A DNA stretch of 64,000 nt, from contig JACZWU010000002.1 of NCBI GenBank assembly GCA_022571985.1, forward strand, positions 296,136-360,135, read 5' to 3'. How positions within the stretch are numbered: the stretch's first letter is position 1; every line of letters starts with the position of its first letter. This stretch comes from Candidatus Zixiibacteriota bacterium. GTDB taxonomy: Bacteria > Zixibacteria > MSB-5A5 > GN15 > FEB-12. The notes under the pieces were generated by a model. That model was given only the letters and a program-made list of their open reading frames with translations. It searched no databases and was not told the origin of the DNA. The translations under genes and the position numbers were made by a program. Of this stretch, positions 8,133 through 17,624 are shown piece by piece.

Positions 8133-8732
8133 AGACTGGTATTTATGGTAATAGTCTTGACCTTACTGGCAGCGTCATCGTCATCCGGTTTTGATGGCAA
8201 TCGCAAGGGCTTTGTTTTGGGCGGGGGTCTGGGATTCGCGCCTACTTCAGGATGGTCGGGAAATTTAGCTGATGTGAACACATCGCAGGTCATCGACACT
8301 AATGAATATAAAACCGGTGCAGGGTTCAACTTTTTGATAGGTCATGGCTGGGATGAAAAGAATTTAATTGTATTTGAAATAAATATGTCGCGCAGGATTT
8401 CAGACTTGTTTGTAATTCGAAATTCGACAGGTCAAATTGAACGTCAGCCGATCGTTTTGCAGGGATATATTGGAGCCGTTTGGTACCATTACTTCGGTGC
8501 ACCCGGGCGCACCCTGTTTACAACGTTGGGTTTAGGTCAGTATCGTTTTGCTAGAGTTTATTCTTCAGTCTTTCTTCAAAGTGCTGGCACGGGATTAATG
8601 ATTGGCGGTGGTTACGAATTTGCACGCCATTGGCAGTTTGGCGGATACTTAAGTACCGGATTTACGACTGAGAAACTTGGATACTGGAATTATACTGATC
8701 TCAAGGTATTGGTGAGTATGGTGGCGTTTTAG
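8085..8732 (+). CDS. Outer-membrane barrel protein (E) with AtpG-derived N-terminus
   Basis: A 215-residue protein starting MATLREVKKRIKTVVS, then a hydrophobic core R-L-V-F-M-V-I-V-L-T-L-L-A-A-S. The mature part (G-x-G-L-G-F-A-P, I-G-H-G-W, Y-I-G-A-V-W-Y-H-Y-F-G, M-I-G-G-G-Y-E-F-A) looks like a beta-barrel but is not evidently related to genes B, C and D. The same leader is therefore attached to a different barrel type. It ends with aromatic V-A-F, a common final-strand signature for BAM recognition. It lies 12 nt before the true atpG. Function is unknown. Confidence 0.68.
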   Translation: MATLREVKKRIKTVVSRLVFMVIVLTLLAASSSSGFDGNRKGFVLGGGLGFAPTSGWSGNLADVNTSQVIDTNEYKTGAGFNFLIGHGWDEKNLIVFEINMSRRISDLFVIRNSTGQIERQPIVLQGYIGAVWYHYFGAPGRTLFTTLGLGQYRFARVYSSVFLQSAGTGLMIGGGYEFARHWQFGGYLSTGFTTEKLGYWNYTDLKVLVSMVAF

Positions 8733-8744
8733 CAAGAGAGAATT

Positions 8745-9608
8745 ATGGCAACACTAAGAGAAGTAAAAAAGAGAATCAAGTCTGTCGTTTCTACCAGGCG
8801 CATAACCAGCGCTATGGAAATGGTAGCGGCCTCTAAGCTAAGGCGGGCACAGCAAAAGATAGAACAGACCCGGCCCTATTCTCAAAAGATGGATGAAATG
8901 TTACAGCACCTGGCTGCCGGTTCGTCCGGCGATATCAGCCATCCCTATTTTGAGCAAAGAGATATAAAGAAAAAGACACTAGTACTGGTAACTTCCGACC
9001 GCGGTCTGTGTGGTTCGTTTAACTCAAATGTTATCCGCAGAGCTGTTAACTGGCTGAGAGAAGAAGGCCTGCCGGAAGTGGAAATCGTAACAGTCGGCAA
9101 AAAAGGCAATGACCTGCTAAAAAGTCGCCAGTGGGAAATAATAAATGATTACAGCGACTGGGGAGGACAGTTAGTTTACGGCAAAGTGCGGGACCTGGTA
9201 GATTTTTTAACTCAGCGCTTTGTATCGGGTGAGACTGACTCCATACATATGATTTATACCCAGTTTATTTCTACTGTAAAATATAAGATTGTGGTTGAGC
9301 CATATTTGCCGCTCACCAGACCGGAATCAGGCGAAGCTGCCGGTATACGTTCACAATATATTTTTGAACCGACTCCGGAAAGTATTTATGAATCACTCAT
9401 GCCAGGTTACGCCCTGACCAAAATGGTCACAGTCCTGGTAGATTCATTTGCGGCCGAGCATGGCAGTCGCATGATTGCCATGGGCAACGCCACCAGCAAC
9501 GCCGGTGAAATGGTTGACGATTTGACGCTTCTTTATAACAAGACCCGTCAGGCACAGATTACCAAAGAATTGCTCGAAGTTATTTCGGGTGCGGATGCCT
9601 TAAAATGA
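8745..9608 (+). CDS. atpG: ATP synthase F1 subunit gamma
   Basis: A 287-residue protein. After the leader-like first 16 residues comes the true gamma sequence T-R-R-I-T-S-A-M-E-M-V-A-A-S-K-L-R-R-A. The C-terminal helix has M-I-A-M-G-N-A-T-S-N-A-G-E-M and ends L-L-E-V-I-S-G-A-D-A-L. Gamma is the central rotor shaft. This is the only intact atpG seen, so the gene is functional despite three upstream copies of its 5' end. It is displaced about 3.4 kb from atpA by the barrel genes and precedes atpD by 38 nt. Confidence 0.97.
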   Translation: MATLREVKKRIKSVVSTRRITSAMEMVAASKLRRAQQKIEQTRPYSQKMDEMLQHLAAGSSGDISHPYFEQRDIKKKTLVLVTSDRGLCGSFNSNVIRRAVNWLREEGLPEVEIVTVGKKGNDLLKSRQWEIINDYSDWGGQLVYGKVRDLVDFLTQRFVSGETDSIHMIYTQFISTVKYKIVVEPYLPLTRPESGEAAGIRSQYIFEPTPESIYESLMPGYALTKMVTVLVDSFAAEHGSRMIAMGNATSNAGEMVDDLTLLYNKTRQAQITKELLEVISGADALK

Positions 9609-9646
9609 TAAATAATATTTCAAATATATCAATGGAGTCAAATTAG

Positions 9647-11059
<1,413 letters not shown>

Positions 11060-11064
11060 ACGCT

Positions 11065-11472
11065 ATGTTTCAACTTTCAATAGTCACGCCTGAGAAAGTA
11101 GTATTTGAGGGCCAGGTCGTCTCGCTTTTGGTACCCGGCATGGAAGGTTATCTGGGTGTTTTGTCAAATCATGCCCCACTCATTACCGCTCTGCAGCCGG
11201 GCAGAATAGAATTCCAGGATGATCAGGATAAAATTCAAATATTTTCTGTCTCAGGCGGGTTTGTCGAGGTCTCCGGCAACAAAGCCACACTGCTTGCAGA
11301 TACGGCTGAGCATTGTGAAGAAATAGATATAGACAGAGCCCAGACAGCCCTGGAGCGAGCTCTCAAGTCCTTGCAGGACAAAGAGAAAGCCGGTGAGGTC
11401 AGCACTCCCGAAGCCAAAGAAGCCGCCAGAAGGGCCGCCAACAGAGTCAGGATTTATAAAGAGACCCATTAG
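11065..11472 (+). CDS. atpC: ATP synthase F1 subunit epsilon
   Basis: A 135-residue protein with the N-terminal beta-sandwich (V-T-P-E-K-V-V-F-E-G, G-V-L-S-N-H-A-P-L-I-T-A-L) and a C-terminal two-helix part rich in Ala, Arg and Glu. It couples gamma to the c-ring and inhibits ATPase activity. It is the last gene of the atp operon. No convincing terminator was seen in the following 121 nt. Confidence 0.95.
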   Translation: MFQLSIVTPEKVVFEGQVVSLLVPGMEGYLGVLSNHAPLITALQPGRIEFQDDQDKIQIFSVSGGFVEVSGNKATLLADTAEHCEEIDIDRAQTALERALKSLQDKEKAGEVSTPEAKEAARRAANRVRIYKETH

Positions 11473-11593
11473 CCAAAGAGTTTTGAGCCTGGAATCCCTG
11501 CCCGTTTTAGAGCCTTAAGCCTATGTCCCCAAACGGCTTGAATGCCCGTTTTATCCTTGACATTCAGCCCCTGACAAGTTAGTCTTACAAGCT

Positions 11594-12103
11594 ATGATAT
11601 TGGACCTTAAGCATTGTGAAGCCTTTCCTTATCAGACAGAAATAACTGATGAGACAGCCAGAACTGTAACAGGCACAGCTAACATTCGGGTTATTAAGAA
11701 CCTGAAACTAAAGCTGAATGTGCAGCAAGCTGATGACGAGTATTTTTGCCAGGGCAGGATTGAAGCAACAGCAGAGCTGGAATGCGCCCGTTGTACAAAG
11801 TTATTCGAACAGCAGCTTGCTACTGATATCGATTTTATAATCGCGCCCGAAGGTCGCAACAGAGCCAAAGAAGAAAATATAATTGATGATGAAGATTATG
11901 TGTATTACGATAACGATTTACGTGCCGATTTGTGGGAGATCCTCAGACAGGCTGTAATACTTGCAGTTAGCATGAAACCACTTTGCGTAGAAAACTGCCG
12001 CGGATTTTGTCCGGTTTGCGGCGGAGACAGAAATAAAAAGCAGTGTAACTGCCACAATGATAATTCTAAAAGTCAGTTTGCAGAGTTAAGAAATCTGCTT
12101 TAG
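11594..12103 (+). CDS. yceD: DUF177 (YceD) family protein
   Basis: A 169-residue protein with the family's cysteines: E-C-A-R-C near residue 58 and the C-terminal C-V-E-N-C-R-G-F-C-P-V-C-G-G cluster, which probably binds zinc. YceD proteins are involved in accumulation of 23S rRNA and are nearly always next to rpmF and plsX, as here. The gene begins 121 nt after atpC, and that gap holds no recognised element. It is the first gene of the lipid cluster. Confidence 0.88.
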   Translation: MILDLKHCEAFPYQTEITDETARTVTGTANIRVIKNLKLKLNVQQADDEYFCQGRIEATAELECARCTKLFEQQLATDIDFIIAPEGRNRAKEENIIDDEDYVYYDNDLRADLWEILRQAVILAVSMKPLCVENCRGFCPVCGGDRNKKQCNCHNDNSKSQFAELRNLL

Positions 12104-12136
12104 AGATTGTAAACTTTTAACAGAAACTTGTAAGAT

Positions 12137-12319
12137 ATGCCACTTCCCAAACGAAGACATTCAAGAGCCCGCGGCAAAAGACGCCGTACCCACTGGAAAA
12201 TTACATTGCCGGTACCGATTGACTGCCCGCAGTGTCATCACGCCCGGCTGCCGCATCATATCTGCCCCAACTGCGGCTTTTATAACGGTCGCCAGGTAAT
12301 CGCCGGAAGCGAGACTTAG
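12137..12319 (+). CDS. rpmF: 50S ribosomal protein L32
   Basis: A 60-residue basic protein with P-K-R-R-H-S-R-A-R-G-K-R-R-R at the N-terminus and two C-x-x-C pairs (C-P-Q-C and C-P-N-C) forming a zinc ribbon, the C+ form of L32. Position between DUF177 and plsX is the classical one. Confidence 0.96.
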   Translation: MPLPKRRHSRARGKRRRTHWKITLPVPIDCPQCHHARLPHHICPNCGFYNGRQVIAGSET

Positions 12320-12362
12320 AATCAGCCATAGAGTCACTCTATAGCATGGAGAATACCGCTTC

Positions 12363-13469
12363 ATGACAGATACTAAGAAGCAGTCGGTTGTTCTTGATGT
12401 TATGGGAGCAGATGCTGGCGCTGAGCTAATTATTTTAGGCGGGCTGGATGCAGCAGCTCAAATCGGAGACAAGCTGCATCTGATACTGGTCGGCCATCGC
12501 GATATAATCGAAAAAACTCTGGCACAGCAAACAGACGTCCCTGATAATATTGAGATAAAGCACGCCGAAGCCGAGGTTCCGATGGATCTGTCGGCCACCG
12601 AAGGAGCTCGCCTCAAAGACAGCTCTATCAAAGTCGGCATAAACCTGGTAAAAGAAGGCCAGGCTCGTGCTTTTGTTTCTCCCGGTAATACCGGCGCGGT
12701 CATGGCTACTGCGCTTTTAACTCTGGGACGAATGAGTCAGGTCAGCCGTCCGGCTATTGCCAGCTTGTTTCCTACCGCGGTCGGCCGGCCTACGGTCGTT
12801 CTTGATGTTGGCGCCAATGCCGAAAACAAGCCGCAGCATCTGGCCCAGTTTGCTGTTATGGGTTCGGTCTACGCTTCTATAATGCTGAATTTGGAGTCCC
12901 CCAGAGTAGGACTGGTTTCAATAGGCGAAGAGCGCAGCAAAGGAAATGAACTGATATTTAATGCGCAGGAACTGCTAAAGCATTCGACCATAAATTTTGT
13001 GGGCAACATAGAGGGACGGGACATTTTATCAGGAACTATTGATGTGGCGGTAACGGACGGATTTACCGGAAATGTCATATTGAAACTTACAGAATCTATC
13101 AAGCCGATGCTGACTAAACATGTACAAAGACAGATTCAGACAAATCTTTTTTCACGGCTGGGTGTTTTTCTGCTGTGGCCTTTCTTAAGACGAATGCGCA
13201 GAACGCTTGATTATGCCGAAGTCGGCGGTGCTCCGCTTTTGGGAGTAAACGGCAATGTGCTGATTTGCCACGGTTCATCGGGCAGACGGGCAATTTGCAG
13301 TGCTGTAAAGACTGCTTATGAAATGGCTTCAAAAAGGATTGTTGAAAATATACACGAGAAATTATTGACGGATCATTTTGGGATTAGTGATGGAAAAAAA
13401 GATAAGAGCCAGAATAACCGGAACAGGGTCGTTTGCACCACCGCAGGTGATGACCAATGCCGACCTTGA
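12363..13469 (+). CDS. plsX: Phosphate acyltransferase PlsX
   Basis: A 368-codon frame. PlsX converts acyl-ACP to acyl-phosphate for phospholipid synthesis. Recognised blocks include V-L-D-V-M-G-A-D, S-P-G-N-T-G-A-V-M-A-T-A, L-D-V-G-A-N-A-E-N-K-P, G-E-E-R-S-K-G-N-E and V-T-D-G-F-T-G-N-V-I-L-K. The family usually ends near residue 335. Here the frame continues about 27 more codons inside fabH in another frame (80-nt overlap). Tandem stops TAG-TGA lie at 13385-13390 in the third frame, so a 1-nt indel near the 3' end is likely to have removed the native stop. Activity is probably retained because the core is complete. Confidence 0.93.
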   Translation: MTDTKKQSVVLDVMGADAGAELIILGGLDAAAQIGDKLHLILVGHRDIIEKTLAQQTDVPDNIEIKHAEAEVPMDLSATEGARLKDSSIKVGINLVKEGQARAFVSPGNTGAVMATALLTLGRMSQVSRPAIASLFPTAVGRPTVVLDVGANAENKPQHLAQFAVMGSVYASIMLNLESPRVGLVSIGEERSKGNELIFNAQELLKHSTINFVGNIEGRDILSGTIDVAVTDGFTGNVILKLTESIKPMLTKHVQRQIQTNLFSRLGVFLLWPFLRRMRRTLDYAEVGGAPLLGVNGNVLICHGSSGRRAICSAVKTAYEMASKRIVENIHEKLLTDHFGISDGKKDKSQNNRNRVVCTTAGDDQCRP

Positions 13470-14376
13470 GAAAATAGTCGACACCTCAGACGAGTGGATT
13501 GCTTCCCGGACCGGCATCAGAGAACGACGCATTGCCAACGGTATGGTGACCTCGGATTTGGCCGTAATAGCCGCCACCAACGCGCTGGAGATGTCCGGTA
13601 CCGCCAAGGATGAGATTGAAATGATCATTCTGGGTACGGTTACGCCGGACTATCGTCTGCCATCGGCTGCCTGTGTCGTACAGCAAAAAATGGGGCTAAA
13701 TAATGCCGCAGCTTTTGACGTAGTTGCGGCTTGCACTGGTTTTATTAACGCGCTGTCCATTGCCAGTTCATATATAGAAAATGGAAATATCAAGAAAGCT
13801 CTGGTTATCGGAGTTGAAAAACTATCCACTTTTACCAATTTCAAGGACCGTAATACCTGTGTTATTTTTGGCGACGGAGCCGGGGCGGTTGTTGTTTCCG
13901 CCGAAGAAGGTGACCGGGGCATTATTAATTCATTTATAAAGTCCGACGGCCGCTACTTAAAACTGTTATGGTCCGAAGTAGGCGGGGCAGCCAATCCTTA
14001 TTCCGAAAGTTTCGATTTTAACGGCACTGACAAAATAATGATGAATGGCTCCGACATTTTCAAAATCGCTGTCAAAGAAATGAGCAACGCGACTCTTAAA
14101 GTGATCAATGACGCCGGACTGACAGTTGACGATATTTCTATAGTGGTGCCGCATCAGGCTAATATCAGAATTATAGAATCGTTAGCTAAGAGAATAAAAA
14201 TCAGTATGGATAAAGTCTTTTTGAATATTGCCAAATACGGCAATACCTCAGCCGCATCGGTACCGCTGGCATTAGATGAAGCCAACCGTGAAGGCCGCAT
14301 AAAAGATGGTGATTATGTGGTTATGGTGGCTTTCGGCGGCGGCTTAATCTGGGGCGCGACATTGGTAAAGTGGTAA
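13390..14376 (+). CDS. fabH: 3-oxoacyl-ACP synthase III
   Basis: A 328-residue protein with the KAS III triad Cys115 (V-A-A-C-T-G-F), His255 (V-P-H-Q-A-N) and Asn285 (Y-G-N-T-S-A-A-S), counted from ATG 13390. It condenses acetyl- or branched acyl-CoA with malonyl-ACP to start fatty-acid synthesis. ATG 13390 is preferred over TTG 13378 because GGGA precedes it at suitable distance and the family begins at the R-I-T-G-T-G-S strand. Confidence 0.96.
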   Translation: MEKKIRARITGTGSFAPPQVMTNADLEKIVDTSDEWIASRTGIRERRIANGMVTSDLAVIAATNALEMSGTAKDEIEMIILGTVTPDYRLPSAACVVQQKMGLNNAAAFDVVAACTGFINALSIASSYIENGNIKKALVIGVEKLSTFTNFKDRNTCVIFGDGAGAVVVSAEEGDRGIINSFIKSDGRYLKLLWSEVGGAANPYSESFDFNGTDKIMMNGSDIFKIAVKEMSNATLKVINDAGLTVDDISIVVPHQANIRIIESLAKRIKISMDKVFLNIAKYGNTSAASVPLALDEANREGRIKDGDYVVMVAFGGGLIWGATLVKW

Positions 14377-14377
14377 T

Positions 14378-15310
14378 ATGAGCAAAACTGTTTTAATGTT
14401 TCCCGGTCAGGCATCGCAGTATGTCGGTATGGCCCAGGACCTGCACAATAACTTTGAAGAAGTCAGAAATTTGTACAAGCTGGCCTCAGATGAGTTAGGT
14501 GAAGATATTGCCAGGTTTTCGTTTGAAGGGCCTGCTGAAAAACTTAAACGAACCCGCTTTACCCAGCCGGCCATACTGCTTCATTCATTGGCTGTCTTGA
14601 CCGCCTTAAAAGAAAGCCTGCCGCCTTTTGATTACGCCTGCGGGCATTCTCTGGGAGAGTATTCGGCGCTGGCAGCTACCGGAGCGATGAGTTTTGAGCT
14701 GGCCATCAAGGCAGTCGTCAAACGTGCCAGCCTTATGGAAGAAGCCTGTCAGGTAAGCCCCGGCGGTATGGCAGCAATAATCGGGCTGACGGAAGAACAA
14801 GTTTTGGAAGTATGCCGGAAAGCATCAAAGAACGGAGTAGTGGTACCGGCCAATTTTAATTCTAAATCACAGATAGTAATTTCCGGAAGCGTCGAGGCTG
14901 TAAAAGTCGCTGCAGAAATTGCCAAATCTGATGGCGCTAAGCGGGCCATTATTCTCGAAGTCGGCGGAGCTTTTCATTCGCCTCTGATGGAGCCGGCCAA
15001 AGCAGGTATGCAGCAATTTTTAAAAGATGCGGATATTAAATGTTCGGCAGTTCCGGTAATCGCCAATGTCTCAGCCAAACCGGTTGAGTCCTCTGCTGAA
15101 ATCAAACAGCTGCTGGTTGCCCAGATTACTTCTCCGGTGAAGTGGTCACAGACTATGTCATATCTTGTCTCAAACGACTGCACTCGCGTTATAGAGATTG
15201 GACCGGGAAAAGTGCTGGCAGGTATGGCCAAAAGAGATATGTCGGCTGAAAAAATAACGAATCTTGATACAATAGAAGATATAGAATCACTTGCAACTGT
15301 GTCGGTTTAA
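14378..15310 (+). CDS. fabD: Malonyl-CoA:ACP transacylase
   Basis: A 310-residue protein beginning with the F-P-G-Q-A-S-Q strand. The nucleophile Ser91 lies in G-H-S-L-G-E-Y, and the catalytic His in G-G-A-F-H-S-P-L-M. It loads malonyl groups on ACP. It starts 1 nt after the fabH stop. Confidence 0.97.
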   Translation: MSKTVLMFPGQASQYVGMAQDLHNNFEEVRNLYKLASDELGEDIARFSFEGPAEKLKRTRFTQPAILLHSLAVLTALKESLPPFDYACGHSLGEYSALAATGAMSFELAIKAVVKRASLMEEACQVSPGGMAAIIGLTEEQVLEVCRKASKNGVVVPANFNSKSQIVISGSVEAVKVAAEIAKSDGAKRAIILEVGGAFHSPLMEPAKAGMQQFLKDADIKCSAVPVIANVSAKPVESSAEIKQLLVAQITSPVKWSQTMSYLVSNDCTRVIEIGPGKVLAGMAKRDMSAEKITNLDTIEDIESLATVSV

Positions 15311-15337
15311 AGCAGGTATAGATTAACTCAATAAACT

Positions 15338-16072
15338 ATGAACTTTGAAAACAAGACAGTAATTGTGACCGGCTCTGCCAGAGGTATTGGCCGGACCATA
15401 GCGGAATACTTCGCCAAGCACAATGCTAACGTTGTCATCTCAGATATTGATAAAGAAGAGGTTGACAAAGTAGTCGCAAAAATCGGGAGCAAGGCGCTTG
15501 GCATAAAGGCCGATGTCCTAAATCTGGAGGAAGTAGAAAATCTATTCGCAAAAACGGTCGAAAAATTCGGCTCTGTCGATATTGTCGTAAATAATGCCGG
15601 AGTAACCAGGGATAATCTGCTGGTGCGCTTAAACGAAAAAGACTGGGATATGGTTCTTGACATCAACCTCAAAGGTGCTTTTTTTGTCACAAAAACTGCT
15701 GCAAAAATTATGATGAAACAACGTTCAGGAAAGATTGTTAATATAAGCTCGGTAGTGGGCCTAACCGGTAATGCCGGACAGGCTAACTACGCTGCTTCCA
15801 AAGCCGGTCTGATTGGGCTGACCAAAAGTGCAGCCAAAGAGTTAGCCGGCAGAGGCATTACTGTTAATGCGGTGGCGCCGGGATATATAGAAACAGAGAT
15901 GACCAACAAGCTGCCGGCAAGTGTACGGGAAGCATATATGCAGAAAATTCCGCTGAAACGCGGGGGCACGCCGCTTGATGTTGCTGCGACTGTCGCTTTT
16001 TTAGCATCGGATGGAGCCTCGTACGTAACCGGGCAGGTGCTGGCCATAGACGGCGGACTATCAATTTCGTAA
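15338..16072 (+). CDS. fabG: 3-oxoacyl-ACP reductase
   Basis: A 244-residue short-chain dehydrogenase with the NADPH motif T-G-S-A-R-G-I-G-R near residue 11, N-N-A-G-V-T-R-D, the catalytic Y-A-A-S-K-A-G, and the C-terminal G-Q-V-L-A-I-D-G-G. Context in the FAS II operon identifies it as FabG rather than another SDR. Confidence 0.96.
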   Translation: MNFENKTVIVTGSARGIGRTIAEYFAKHNANVVISDIDKEEVDKVVAKIGSKALGIKADVLNLEEVENLFAKTVEKFGSVDIVVNNAGVTRDNLLVRLNEKDWDMVLDINLKGAFFVTKTAAKIMMKQRSGKIVNISSVVGLTGNAGQANYAASKAGLIGLTKSAAKELAGRGITVNAVAPGYIETEMTNKLPASVREAYMQKIPLKRGGTPLDVAATVAFLASDGASYVTGQVLAIDGGLSIS

Positions 16073-16108
16073 GTTATAAACTGAGGAAATATAAAAAGGA
16101 GAAATGTA

Positions 16109-16351
16109 ATGGCATCAATTGATGAAAGAGTCAAAAACATAATTATTGAACAATTGGGTGTGGAGGAATCTCAGGTAACCGAGACGGCAAAATTTGTCGA
16201 GGACCTGGGAGCAGACTCTCTGGATACGGTTGAGCTGGTAATGGCTTTAGAAGAAGAGTTTACAGTTGAGATCCCTGACGAAGACGCCGAGAAGATTGCT
16301 ACTGTCGGAGATGCGGTCAAGTATATCAACGATCATTCTGAGAAAAGTTAA
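16109..16351 (+). CDS. acpP: Acyl carrier protein
   Basis: An 80-residue acidic helical protein with the phosphopantetheine site [11 protein letters not shown] near residue 37. It is preceded by AAAAGGAGAA, a strong ribosome site fitting its high abundance, and followed 15 nt later by the proposed fabF start. Confidence 0.97.
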   Translation: MASIDERVKNIIIEQLGVEESQVTETAKFVEDLGADSLDTVELVMALEEEFTVEIPDEDAEKIATVGDAVKYINDHSEKS

Positions 16352-16366
16352 ACAGAGAGACTAGAA

Positions 16367-17623
16367 CTGAATAATTTAAACAGAAAAGTTGTCATAACCG
16401 GCATGGGCGTAATATCTCCGCTGGGAGAGTCGATTGATGAATTCTGGAAGTCCCTGTTAGCAGGGAAATCCGGAGTTTCCAGACTGACCAAATTCGATTC
16501 TTCTGATTTCCCGGTTCATATTGCCGGTGAGATAACGGATTTTGATGTCACTAAATATATTGACAAAAAGTTAGCCCGCCGGATGGATATTTCGGCCCAG
16601 TACGCCGTTGCCGCCAGTATTAATGCTGTCAAGGATTCCGGGCTGGATACAGAAAATCTGGATCTGGACAGGTGCGGTGTGGTCATCGGCTCAGGCATCG
16701 GCGGCATTCATACTTTCGAAAAACAGCGCGACAAGCTGGTGGAATCAGGCCCGGGCAAAGTATCACCATTTTTTATTCCGATGATGATAATAGATATGTG
16801 TGCCGGCATGGTTTCTATCAGGTTCGGTTTTCGCGGACCAAATTATGGAACAGTCTCGGCCTGTGCTTCGTCGGCTCATGCGATTTCAGATTGCTATAGA
16901 ATTATTCAGAGAGGCGAAGCTGACGTGATGATAACCGGTGGCTCCGAGGCGACCATTACGCCAACTGCACTGGCGGGATTCTGCCGGGCCAAAGCACTTT
17001 CGACCAGAAATGATGACCCCGAAAAAGCTTCGCGACCGTTTGATATCGGCCGCGATGGCTTTGTAATGGGTGAAGGCGCCGGTATTTTAGTTATGGAAGC
17101 AGAAGAGCACGCTCAGGCACGAGGCGCTAAGATCCTGGCAGAACTGGCCGGAATTGGCATGTCCAGTGACGCTTATCATATGACAGCGCCGCACCCGGAG
17201 GGTCGCGGAGCGCAAAAGGCAATGGAAAATGCACTGGCCGACGCCGGTCTTAAACCCGAGCAGATTGATTACATCAACACCCACGGGACATCGACTAGTC
17301 TCGGCGATATTGCCGAAACCAGGGCAATAAAAGAAGTACTCGGTGAGCGCGCCTATAAGATTCCGGTGAATTCCACCAAATCTATGACCGGCCATCTGCT
17401 CGGCTCTGCCGGAGCGATTGAAGCCATAGCCTGCGTGAAATCGATTCAGGATGACATCGTTCATCCCACCATAAATCTCGAGACACCAGACCCGGACTGT
17501 GATCTGGACTATGTCCCCAATCAGAAAAGAAACTGGCCAATAAACTATGCCTTGTCTAACTCATTTGGTTTCGGCGGGCACAATGTTACCTTAGTCGTTG
17601 GCAAGTACAACGGCACCTCGTGA
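16367..17623 (+). CDS. fabF: 3-oxoacyl-ACP synthase II
   Basis: KAS II of about 418 residues with the C-H-H triad: S-A-C-A-S-S-A-H-A, N-T-H-G-T-S-T and S-M-T-G-H-L-L-G-S-A-G. The first in-frame ATG (16403) would cut off the conserved first strand. The sequence N-N-L-N-R-K-V-V-I-T-G-M-G is encoded upstream and is typical of the family. The frame offers no ATG, GTG or TTG there, only CTG at 16367, preceded by AGAGAGACTAGAA. CTG initiation, perhaps coupled to acpP, is inferred. Confidence 0.93.
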   Translation: MNNLNRKVVITGMGVISPLGESIDEFWKSLLAGKSGVSRLTKFDSSDFPVHIAGEITDFDVTKYIDKKLARRMDISAQYAVAASINAVKDSGLDTENLDLDRCGVVIGSGIGGIHTFEKQRDKLVESGPGKVSPFFIPMMIIDMCAGMVSIRFGFRGPNYGTVSACASSAHAISDCYRIIQRGEADVMITGGSEATITPTALAGFCRAKALSTRNDDPEKASRPFDIGRDGFVMGEGAGILVMEAEEHAQARGAKILAELAGIGMSSDAYHMTAPHPEGRGAQKAMENALADAGLKPEQIDYINTHGTSTSLGDIAETRAIKEVLGERAYKIPVNSTKSMTGHLLGSAGAIEAIACVKSIQDDIVHPTINLETPDPDCDLDYVPNQKRNWPINYALSNSFGFGGHNVTLVVGKYNGTS

Positions 17624-17624
17624 C

